A stretch of 47,648 nt of DNA from an uncultured Oscillospiraceae bacterium (GTDB lineage Bacteria; Bacillota; Clostridia; Oscillospirales; Ruminococcaceae): the NCBI GenBank assembly GCA_949285935.1, contig CASEAH010000017.1, positions 1 through 47,648 of the forward strand, in the 5' to 3' direction. Of the stretch, positions 35,053-42,496 are shown one piece after another. How positions within the stretch are numbered: position 1 is the first letter of the stretch; each line of letters begins with the position of its first letter. Both the position numbers and the translations under genes were made by a program. The notes beneath the pieces were generated by a model. That model worked only from the letters and a program-made list of their open reading frames with translations, made no database searches and was not told the origin of the DNA.

Positions 35053-35322
35053 ATGCGGTACTATCAGGAATTTATGCGTGCGTGCAAAACCACAGCGGTG
35101 GTAATTTTTGTCCTGGCCATGATCAAAGTGGTGATCCCCACTGTGCTGACCGGCAGTTCCCCGGTGGACCCTGTGGCGTTTTTTTTCAGCACAGCGGCCA
35201 CAACCGTGGTATGTATTGCATTTTTTACCCTCACCAATATTTACAGCACCAAACGGCGGGCACAGCGGGAGGCTGCCATGAAAGGTCAGGCGTCCCGGAC
35301 CTCCGGAAAAAAGGAACTGTAA
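35053..35322 (+). CDS. Small membrane protein, two predicted helices
   Basis: An 89-residue protein with hydrophobic segments at about 13-33 and 42-67 and a basic C-terminal tail. AAAGGAGAGAG lies before the ATG at 35053. I do not recognise the family. It is 250 bases after the HD gene on the same strand and ends at repeat element copy 2, which carries a terminator. Confidence 0.65.
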   Translation: MRYYQEFMRACKTTAVVIFVLAMIKVVIPTVLTGSSPVDPVAFFFSTAATTVVCIAFFTLTNIYSTKRRAQREAAMKGQASRTSGKKEL

Positions 35323-35366
35323 AAGCTTCTGCTCATGCCCATTCCGGGACAGGCGGATATAAAAAT

Positions 35367-35485
35367 GGGACTGCTGCAAAATGAAAATGCAATAGCAGCC
35401 GGTACCCCAAATTAAAAGCCAACAACGAAAATCGGCCTCAAAAGGAGCGGTTCTGCTTCCTTTGGAGACCGATTTTTTGCATGAT
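35367..35485 (+). repeat. Intergenic repeat element, copy 2, with terminator
   Basis: It begins GGGACTGCTGCAAAAT (35367-35382), as the minus strand does at 6403-6388. A similar hairpin follows at 35431-35473 (outer ATCGG/CCGAT, inner GGAGC/GCTTC) and the shared end TTTTTTGCATGAT. The inverted end seen in copy 1 is not clear here. It lies directly after the small membrane protein, as copy 1 lies after the sigma operon, so both act as terminators in the same orientation. Confidence 0.68.
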
Positions 35486-35801
35486 AAGCATAGACCACAG
35501 CCAGCCGTTATGCAAAAGCTGCGTGACAGATGCGCTTTGCTGAAAAAAGATTGCCCGTCTACAAGCGGCGTGGCAGACAAAGCCAGTGGGAAGCGATTGA
35601 AAGACCTTGGCAGCCCTTGGAGAAGTTTGCCGGCAATACCCTTCCAGAACTTTCTCAGCCCTCTGGATTTGCGGGAACCTGACCTTTGAAAATTAAAAAA
35701 TGGGGGCAAAAGCCAAAAAGTTCTCTGGGGATTTCCCAATGGGAAAATCGGGGTATGAAATGTCTTTCGCTTCAAGGCACAGGCATCGTCGGAATCAGGG
35801 G
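35486..35801. other. Spacer downstream of repeat copy 2
   Basis: No gene is recognised. GATTTCCC/GGGAAAATC near 35732-35751 can fold but has no T-run. Confidence 0.35.
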
Positions 35802-36053
35802 CTATTCGATTTTCTGTCCGCAGTGGGGGCAGTACGGAGTAAAAACTCCCCGGAAAGGAAGAAGACGGCGGCAATGAGGACAGCGGAGGGTGACCAGGCC
35901 AAAGAGGATGCCGCCGCCCCCAATGGCGGCTCCCAGCAGAAACAGGGGAGACAGCGGCTCCAGCCCAAAGACAAGCATGCCAATTACGGCAATAATCAGT
36001 CCAACGATTAAAAGGCCAAACATCAGCCACCTGCAAATATTGGGATTGACCAT
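35802..36053 (-). CDS. Small membrane protein with C-terminal zinc ribbon
   Basis: An 83-residue protein with two hydrophobic segments (about 9-31 and 36-54) and a C-terminal CPHC...CPHC pair (LRCPHCRRLL, TPYCPHCGQ) that should bind one zinc ion. GAGGAGG precedes the ATG at 36053. Such 'membrane plus zinc ribbon' proteins are common in clostridia; the function is unknown. Confidence 0.78.
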   Translation of the reverse strand: MVNPNICRWLMFGLLIVGLIIAVIGMLVFGLEPLSPLFLLGAAIGGGGILFGLVTLRCPHCRRLLPFRGVFTPYCPHCGQKIE

Positions 36054-36123
36054 GGAATCGCCTCCTCATTCCCTGGTAAGGACCTGCTGCAATGTTTGTC
36101 TATATTTTATCATATATAAAAGC

Positions 36124-36179
36124 AAAAGAAAAGCGCCGCCCCGGAAAGGTCCTTTGCGGAAAAGGCATCCGGGACGGCG
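36124..36179 (-). terminator. Terminator of the second MATE gene
   Basis: On the minus strand CGCCGTCCCGGA pairs with TCCGGGGCGGCG (one wobble) over a 22-base loop and is followed by CTTTTCTTTTGC. Confidence 0.78.
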
Positions 36180-36226
36180 TGATTTTTGAGAATACAGAAG
36201 CTGCCAAAAGGGGAAGACAGAAAAAA

Positions 36227-37576
36227 TCAAAGTTGTTTTTCTTTCCGCTGCAGATACAGGAAAAAGAAGAAGCAGAGGAGGAGGCTCACCATGCCCGAAA
36301 TGGGGACGGCCAGGCTGATGAGGAACATTCCTGTCTGAGGCAGGCGGCTGAGGAAATAGGACAGGGGGATCCGGACAAAAAAGGAAGCGAACAGCCCCTG
36401 GAGCATGACGAAGGTGGTGTGCTCCCGACCGTTGAAATATCCCAGGAAGCAGAAGGTGAGAGGGATCATGAGATACTCAAAGGAGCACCCCTTCAGATAT
36501 TCGTCGGTGGCGGCAATGACAGCGGCATCGCTGGAGAAAAGGGAGGCCAAAAATCCTCCGGCCAGGAAGGTAAGCAGGAACATCCCCACACCGAACACAA
36601 AGGAAAGCCCCTGGGCGATCCAAAGGGAACGCACGGCCCGCTGGGGCTGATTGGCGCCCATGTTCTGCGCAACAAAGGCCGAAAGGGCAGACATAAACGC
36701 AGTAGGCACGATGGAAAGGAAGATAAACAGCTTTTCTGCAATGCCGATACTGGCGGAGGCCACCAAACCCAGCGCGTTGACAATGCTGGTGATGATGAGG
36801 AAGGAGACGCTTACCAGAAAATCCTGGAGGGCAATGGGGGACCCAATGCGGAGGATCTGCCAGACACTGCGGGTGGAGCGGAAGCTTTCCCGGGTGACCA
36901 AGAAGGGCAGAGGATTGCAGTGGATGTAGGCCACAGAAAAGAGGACGCTGAGAGCCTGGGCAATGACGGTGGCCAAAGCGGCGCCGGAGGCAGCCATATT
37001 CAGCCCTCCCACCAGCACCAGATCCAGCACCACATTGACGATGCAGGCGATGAGGACAAAAAGGAAGGGGGAACGGGAATTCCCCACCCCGCGGAAGATG
37101 CCGCTGATGGCATTATAGGCTGTGATGAAAACCATGCCGCCGGCGCAGATACGCAGGTACCGCACCGTTTCGGGGACGGCCTCGGGGGGGACGTTCATCA
37201 CCATGGCAAGCTGGGGGGCAAAAGCCACCATGGTCACTGTCAGCACCAGCGCCACCACGGAAAAGAGGCGGATCTGCCCCGCAACAACATTTCCGGCGGC
37301 GGAAGGGTCTTCTGCTCCCATATATTTACCCACCAGCACCGTTACGCCCATGGTCAGGCCGGTGATAATGACCGTGGCGGTCTGCATCACCTGGCTGCCG
37401 GTGGCCACAGCAGACACGCTGGCAGTAGGAGAAAAACGTCCCACCACCGCCAGGTCCACACCGCCGTAAAGAGCCTGAAGCAGCAGGGAAAGCATCAGGG
37501 GCAGGGCAAAACGTACAAGGGGGGAGAGAATGGGGCCGGAGAGAAAGGGGTTTCGGGGGAAAGAACTGCTGGTCAT
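36227..37576 (-). CDS. Second MATE-family efflux transporter
   Basis: A 449-residue, 12-helix transporter of the MATE family (GGVDLAVVGRFSPTASVSAVATGSQ near residue 37, GVTVLVGKYMGAED, NAISGIFRGVGNSRSP, SAFVAQNMGANQPQRA). It is clearly different from the pump at 15507. The start follows AGGAGATTTG by about six bases. It is a single gene with a promoter overlapped by a palindrome, suggesting local repression, perhaps by a MarR- or TetR-type regulator encoded elsewhere. Confidence 0.92.
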   Translation of the reverse strand: MTSSSFPRNPFLSGPILSPLVRFALPLMLSLLLQALYGGVDLAVVGRFSPTASVSAVATGSQVMQTATVIITGLTMGVTVLVGKYMGAEDPSAAGNVVAGQIRLFSVVALVLTVTMVAFAPQLAMVMNVPPEAVPETVRYLRICAGGMVFITAYNAISGIFRGVGNSRSPFLFVLIACIVNVVLDLVLVGGLNMAASGAALATVIAQALSVLFSVAYIHCNPLPFLVTRESFRSTRSVWQILRIGSPIALQDFLVSVSFLIITSIVNALGLVASASIGIAEKLFIFLSIVPTAFMSALSAFVAQNMGANQPQRAVRSLWIAQGLSFVFGVGMFLLTFLAGGFLASLFSSDAAVIAATDEYLKGCSFEYLMIPLTFCFLGYFNGREHTTFVMLQGLFASFFVRIPLSYFLSRLPQTGMFLISLAVPISGMVSLLLCFFFFLYLQRKEKQL

Positions 37577-37673
37577 GTCATCAAATCTCCTGTTTTGGAT
37601 TGCAAAATAAAATCGCCAACAAGCGGGAGCCTGTCAGCGATGCCGTACTAAAATCAAACGCACGCACAATTAA

Positions 37674-37707
37674 CATATAGCATATGGTATATGCAGCATA
37701 AAGTCAA
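37674..37707 (-). promoter_or_regulatory. Promoter and operator-like palindrome of the second MATE gene
   Basis: On the minus strand TTGACT (37707-37702) and TATGCT (37684-37679) are 17 bases apart. The 20-base imperfect palindrome CATATAGCATATGGTATATG (37674-37693) covers the -10 box. A repressor bound there would block the promoter. Confidence 0.65.
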
Positions 37708-37734
37708 GATGTTTTTACAGGAGACAGTTTCTGC

Positions 37735-37858
37735 TGACAGGTTGACGCCGCCAGACAGATCCGGACCGGGGCCAAACAACCTGTCACCTGGTCAAAAAAT
37801 TCCGCCGGACACCCCCAAGCTTACAAAACTGTCCCAAAGAGCGCCATGCTCTTTTTTC
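37735..37858 (+). ncRNA. Candidate small structured RNA
   Basis: A 10-bp inverted repeat (TGACAGGTTG at 37735-37744, CAACCTGTCA at 37777-37786) encloses a GC-rich loop. About 50 bases later AAAGAGC-GCCAT-GCTCTTT with TTTT (37836-37858) forms a terminator. No protein gene is in between. It is divergent from the second MATE gene. No strong plus-strand promoter was found, so this is tentative. Confidence 0.3.
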
Positions 37859-38104
37859 TCTCAAAAGAAGGCGGCAGCCTTTCCAAAAGGGTTCTTATGG
37901 GGGAAAGGCTTGCAGCAGTGCTTTTGGGGGCCCGGCTTGGGCGAAACAGGAACAACGCCCGGGCGGCTGACATGCATTCCGGCTGATCTCCCGGTGGGAA
38001 AAGCTGGAAATGCGTGTTGATTTCCGGGATTCCCAAGCTCTTTAGCGTCGACCCTCCGGCTGGTTTCAGCCGCTATACCCGCGGATTTCCCGGGAAAGGA
38101 AAAA

Positions 38105-38500
38105 TCACCGCTTGCTTTGAGAAAAATCGTAGGCCTCCATGATCCAGTCCAGAAGCTGCTGATCGATTTGTTCGGCCCGTTCCACTATTACATGGTGCGT
38201 CCACCGATTAGGATAGGGCTCCACCGCCACGGCGATGCGGGGAGAGTCCAGTTTTCGGGCCAAACCAAAGGTGACAAGCAAAAACTGCTCCGGCCAGTCC
38301 TTTTTCCTGCGCCCGGGCAGAGAAACAGCGGCAAACAGATGCCGGCCGTAAAAGCTGATCTGGCTTTTCTGCACCTTTACAGAAGCCAGAGGCAGGGCGG
38401 CTTCCAACCGGTCAAACAGCGTCTCATACAGGGAAAGCTCCCTATCTTTGCCGTCAAAGAAAAACAAAAGATCCTGAGAGTAATGGGCGGGAAGATCCAT
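38105..38500 (-). CDS. DUF5655-like protein
   Basis: A 131-residue soluble protein resembling DUF5655 (FFDGKDRELSLYETLFDRLEAALP at the start, VQKSQISFYGRHLFAAVSLP in the middle, WTHHVIVERAEQIDQQLLDWIMEAY at the end). The function of the family is unknown. AAGGAGG lies ten bases before the ATG at 38500. It is followed on the right by a strong bidirectional hairpin. Confidence 0.72.
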   Translation of the reverse strand: MDLPAHYSQDLLFFFDGKDRELSLYETLFDRLEAALPLASVKVQKSQISFYGRHLFAAVSLPGRRKKDWPEQFLLVTFGLARKLDSPRIAVAVEPYPNRWTHHVIVERAEQIDQQLLDWIMEAYDFSQSKR

Positions 38501-38567
38501 ATCACAGCGCCTCCTTATACCTTATATAATAACACGGTTGCACGTTTCGAGAAAACAAAATTATTAT

Positions 38568-38622
38568 AGCTGCTGGAGGATGCCGCCCACCTATCGGGCG
38601 GCATCCTCCAGCAGCTTTTTTA
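38568..38622. terminator. 21-bp perfect hairpin overlapping the Nudix gene's end
   Basis: AGCTGCTGGAGGATGCCGCC (38568-38587, plus one more pair) matches its exact complement at 38596-38616 around a seven-base loop. TTTTTT follows on the plus strand. One arm encodes the last residues (LLEDAAR) and the stop of the Nudix gene. It can stop transcription on both strands. Confidence 0.82.
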
Positions 38623-39034
38623 AAATGGCATCGTCAGCGGGGCAAAAAGAATACAGAGGGATCTCTTCTGCTCGGATCCACCGGATATCCGCATGCTCCA
38701 GCTTCTGAGGGCATCCCTCCCGGATCCGTGCGTTAAAAAGGGTCAGGTGGACCGTCAGGTCGGGATAGGTATGAGTCACCTCCATAAATACTTCCCCCAC
38801 ATCTAAGGCTACCGCCAGTTCTTCCCGGCACTCCCGCATGAGGGCCTGTACCTTTGTTTCTCCAGGCTCCACCTTGCCGCCTACAAATTCCCACAACAGT
38901 CCCCGGGCCTTGTGAGCGGGCCGCTGGCAAATCAGGAACCGCTCTCCGTCCCAAATCAGCGCCGCCACCACCTGTGTGGCGGCTGGCTCTCCCATATTAA
39001 CATTTTGGTTTTGGCTGTTTTTGGTTTCTGTCAT
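38591..39034 (-). CDS. Nudix hydrolase (MutT-like)
   Basis: A 147-residue Nudix protein. The box is at about residues 53-75 (GKVEPGETKVQALMRECREE, then LAV); the conserved Gly near its end is Ala. The WEFVGGK lead-in, the short length and a LPLY-type C-terminus fit the 8-oxo-dGTP/CTP pyrophosphohydrolase group that cleans the nucleotide pool. The ATG at 39034 has a GGGGGGAAGGGA stretch some 10 bases before it; an internal ATG at 38995 is possible. Confidence 0.88.
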   Translation of the reverse strand: MTETKNSQNQNVNMGEPAATQVVAALIWDGERFLICQRPAHKARGLLWEFVGGKVEPGETKVQALMRECREELAVALDVGEVFMEVTHTYPDLTVHLTLFNARIREGCPQKLEHADIRWIRAEEIPLYSFCPADDAILKKLLEDAAR

Positions 39035-39147
39035 AATTCTTGGATCCCTTCCCCCCTGATAAATTTTAAAATATATGAAATCCGGCCGCACGCGTGTTAT
39101 GAGAGGCGGCCGGTACAACCTTCCCCCCAAAAGACCTGAAGGCAGGG

Positions 39148-39540
39148 ATATGCTTCCTCTGCTCCGGTGGGTATGGGAAAGCGAAGGGAACACCCCGAAA
39201 AGGCACCTGTTTTGTTCCATAGCTTTGAAATATGGAAGCTGCCACAGGCAGCCACGGCAGAACAGGCAGCTTTGCCGGGAACCCGCCGGAGTCTAAAAAA
39301 CAAAAAGGGGAATACGCTCCTCTGCCCCGGCGGGTATGGGAAAGCAAACAAAAGACCCTGAAAAGGCTCCTGCTTTGTTCCATGGCTTTGAAATATGAAT
39401 GCTGCCACAGCACAGGCAGCCATGGCAGAGCAGACAACTTTGCCGGGAACCCGCCAGAGCCCCAAAAGAGCAAAAAGTCAAATGTGCTTACCTGATCCGG
39501 CGGGCGCAGAAAAGCAGAGGGGAATCGCCCGGAAACCTTC
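39148..39540. repeat. Tandem repeat of a 164/170-base unit
   Basis: Unit 1 (39148-39311) and unit 2 (39312-39481) share long stretches such as GGGTATGGGAAAGC, TTTGTTCCAT, GCTTTGAAATATG and TTTGCCGGGAACCCGCC. A partial third unit starts at 39482. The units differ by point changes and small gaps and keep no open frame in common, so they look non-coding. On the minus strand they lie upstream of the Nudix gene. Confidence 0.8.
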
Positions 39541-39783
39541 TCGCTTTTCCCATGGCCAGCAAAGAAAAAGGGGGATAATTCTGCCGGCTATGGGGGTCAG
39601 TATAAAAAGAAGGCTTGTCCTTGCCATTTTTGGGACCTATCTCCTGAGAGGGGTATATTGTCCCGAAGACGGAACAGGCTGTTTCCGGGCTACCATCTTT
39701 TGTAGGTTATCGGAACATCTTACCGCTTTATGAGAATTCTATCCAGGGAGGGATCGTCATTCCTCCGGATTCCCCGCACTGAG
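39541..39783. other. Spacer between the tandem repeat and the rhodanese gene
   Basis: I see no gene and no terminator-like hairpin here. Confidence 0.35.
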
Positions 39784-40473
39784 TCAGGACTCCACGTCGT
39801 AGGGCCAGTCCCGGATGCCGCCAAACTCATACACCTGGGTATAGCCGAGATCTGCCAGAGCCTGAGAGGCAGTCTTGCTCCGGTTCCCGCTGCGGCAGTA
39901 GACCAGGATCATCACATCCTGATGGGGAAGGACCGCCGCGGCCGAATCGGCGTCGATCTCGCCCACCGGCAGCAGCACCGCCCCGGGAATATGCTCCTGC
40001 TCATACTCGCTTTGTTCCCGTACGTCCAGGATCACGGCGTCGGGATTCTCCTCCATCCGTTCCTTGGCCTCCTGGGGGGTAATGGAGGTATAGGAGTTAT
40101 CCTGGGCTTCGGACTCTGTTTCGCCTTCCTCCGGCTGCGATGAGCGGCTGAGCAGCACAATGGCGTATACGGTATGGATCTGGGCGGGATAGGATTCCGC
40201 AATGGCTCCGTCGTAGTAAACCGCCACTTCGTCTCCCACATAAAAATGGGTTACGCTGTCCTTGTTCTCCACATTCAGGGAAACGGAAATCAAATCGCTG
40301 CTGGCTGCGGCTTCTTCCCCGGGATTGACCCGGATGGTAATGGACTCTTCTGAAACGGATTCCACAACCCCCTTGACACATGGCTCGTTTTGTATGATAT
40401 CATCCATATCTCTCCCGCAGGCGGGGAGGATGGCCATAGCCGCCAAGAGAATCATCCATGGCAAAAACTTCAT
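39784..40473 (-). CDS. Lipoprotein with DUF3221-like and rhodanese domains
   Basis: A 229-residue lipoprotein. A signal peptide with lipobox LPAC (Cys19) is followed by a DUF3221-like beta domain (about 30-105, ending YYDGAIAESYPAQ as in Bacillus YobA) and a rhodanese domain (about 130-229). The rhodanese active loop is CRSGNRS with Cys193, and DVREQSEYEQEHIPGA is typical. It would sit on the outer face of the membrane and may handle sulfur or act as a redox/persulfide sensor. GGAAGGA precedes the ATG at 40473. The combination of these two domains in one lipoprotein is uncommon. Confidence 0.86.
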   Translation of the reverse strand: MKFLPWMILLAAMAILPACGRDMDDIIQNEPCVKGVVESVSEESITIRVNPGEEAAASSDLISVSLNVENKDSVTHFYVGDEVAVYYDGAIAESYPAQIHTVYAIVLLSRSSQPEEGETESEAQDNSYTSITPQEAKERMEENPDAVILDVREQSEYEQEHIPGAVLLPVGEIDADSAAAVLPHQDVMILVYCRSGNRSKTASQALADLGYTQVYEFGGIRDWPYDVES

Positions 40474-41502
40474 GAGAACACGTCCTTCCAAATGTACGAT
40501 TGTAATGCTCCCCTGCCTTTTTGGCCGGGAAGAAGGGGGCAAGGGGGGATTTTTGTCTCTTTCAAAAAATAACGGATGCAGGGCCCGGGGCATGTCCTGC
40601 CTGAGGAGAAAAATTGCCGCTGCATGAGCGTCCCCAAACGCCCGGAGCCATCTCCTCAGGATCCGGCATGGCAGCCCCACCACCAATATGGCACAGGGAG
40701 CCGGCCTTTCAGAGGGATTTTATCCGGCCTGACCCCGGAGAAGCGCCCCACAGGAGACTGTAAAATTTTGCGCCAAAATGCGGGCGTTATGAGCGGGGAA
40801 GGGACGGCCATGGCAACAGAAAGACCAAAGAGGCGGAAAAGGGAGCCACTCTCAGAAAGAAACCTCCAAATAAGCCCCAAGCTGTGACCTGGTCCATTAC
40901 AGAAAGGTTTTTCTCCTGCGGCAGCATTTTCCTGCCGCTTTTGTGTCCGATCCGGCTCTTCCGGGAGAACATGTCCCGGAGAGCGCTTCCCCAATCAGGC
41001 CAGACCGCCACCATCCTTTTCCCGGCTAAAATCCGTTGGCTGGCCGAAAGAGAGCGCCAAAGGAATTTGAAAGAAAAAGCAGCGGCGGGAACCTTTGAAA
41101 ACCCTGCCGGAGAACGTCTGCAGGGCATCGCTTCTGTCCGGTGTTAGAAGTGCCTTGATTGTATCATATCCCCATGCCCGGCGCAAGGCAGGAATAAAAC
41201 GGTGGAGAGCCTGACTTTACCTTTCCCAAAATCCAAAACAAAGGATCAGGCTCCGGCTCGGTGGGGAAACAAGTTCTGCAAAAGCTTTCTGCCGGCGAAG
41301 CCGGGAAAGGGGACTGAAAAACGCAAAACTGCTCTTTTTCTCCCCATTCCGTAAAACAGATGCCCCTCAGGTGGGCAAGTCATGAGTGCTGCCCCTTTGG
41401 ACAAAAGGTAGATGGTCTCGTCTGCCGCTATAAAGGTTCAGGACAAAAGCTTTTATACTCCCCACCGAGGAAAAAGTTTTTTCAAAATTCCACAGCAAAG
41501 AG
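40474..41502. other. 1.03-kb region without a recognisable gene
   Basis: This is the longest gene-free stretch. Open frames on both strands lack ribosome binding sites and familiar motifs. A plus-strand hairpin with T-run (GCGGCAG/CTGCCGC then TTTTG, 40920-40942) could end a transcript. It may hold decayed sequence. Confidence 0.4.
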
Positions 41503-41539
41503 GCCCGGAAGCCCCCGCAGAAAGCGGGAACTTCCGGGC
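41503..41539 (-). terminator. Hairpin after the Cys-rich gene
   Basis: A 16-bp stem (GCCCGGAAGTTCCCGC on the minus strand against GCGGGGGCTTCCGGGC) lies 67 bases after the stop. The T-run is weak (CTCTTTG). Confidence 0.55.
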
Positions 41540-41605
41540 TGTTGTTTATACCGTTTGCCGGAAAAGACGGGAATTGTTCCCCCGGCTTACCGGTAAAAAC
41601 GGAAA

Positions 41606-41968
41606 TCACACCTCGGGCACGATGGGTTCAGGAAGAGGAGGAAGCTTTTCGCAGCTGGTGCAGATGTCGTCCTCTGAGGCGCCGTTGCAGCTGACAAAGC
41701 TGTCGCCCACCGTAGCTACCGCACCAAACTCAACAGGAACTGCCACGCAGATATCCTGGGTGATGGTAAAAAAGCAGGAGCCATTTTTGGTGCCGCCGCA
41801 AACCTCACGGCCGGGAGTGATTACAGGACTGCCGCAGCATTTGGTGGTAGTGGCTCCGGCCTGGGCAAAGGGGGTAACGGTTACCGGAACGCAGATGGAG
41901 GCAGACTGATATCCCACGGCGGGGCAGGTTTAGGTTTCGTTGAGGACTTCGGCATTTACATTGACCAT
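41606..41968 (-). pseudogene. Cys-rich protein gene interrupted by an in-frame TAA
   Basis: From the ATG at 41968, which has AAAGGAG at the right distance, the frame reads MVNVNAEVLNET, then TAA (41932-41930), then TCPAVGYQSASICVPVTV and on to 41606. Without the stop the product would be 120 residues with about ten cysteines (CCGSP, CGGTKNGSCFF, DICTSC). I recall related clostridial proteins with Tyr at the stop position, which would need only a TAT/TAC to TAA change. No good start lies after the stop (GTG at 41917 has no site). Function unknown; the cysteine pattern suggests a cross-linked surface or spore-layer protein. Confidence 0.75.
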
Positions 41969-42496
41969 TGGAGGTTCTCCTTTCTGGGGCCGGGCGTTTC
42001 AGTGAAACAGCGCCCCTCAGGAGACTCGCTTCCCGGAAAACGGAGAAAACGGGAAATACAAAAAGAGGCAAGCCCCTGAGCCGCTGGCGTTTGCCCGGAC
42101 CGTTTGTATGCTATGCACGGCACTGCGTCGGGGTTCCGCCGGGGCGGAAAAATACGACAGGGTATCCCACCGGGAGAGGGGATAGGGAAAGACTGGCAGG
42201 AGCGCGGGAAAAGCACGGCAAGATCCTGAAAACGCAGTTCCATATTTATTCTGGTGCCCGAATGAACCGGATGGCCGTACAATGACGGTGGGGAACGGCT
42301 CTTGTATGGTCCGCTCTCAAATTCAAAACAGAGGAAGGCGGAAATCGCCGGAGCTTTCAGACCCCGAAATCCATAAGCGGCCGGGGCTGATGAGAAGTTC
42401 CGCGCCCCAAAGGGGAGGAAGGCTGCCTGCCGGAACATCCCGGGCTGCCCGTGCATAAAATGACATGGGAATACTACCCAGAAGGAGGTAACACAG
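41969..42496. other. Divergent region between Cys-rich and VWA genes
   Basis: The 528 bases carry the ribosome binding sites of both genes at the edges and no gene. A clear sigma-A promoter is not visible on either strand. GTGCATAAAAT at 42451 vaguely resembles a sporulation -10 element, but I cannot support it further. Confidence 0.4.

Noticed and set aside
39066-39473. A minus-strand open frame with repeated peptide blocks (GGFPAKL..LPWLPV)
   Set aside because: The peptide repeats simply reflect the DNA tandem repeat. The frame shifts between units and lacks a start site.
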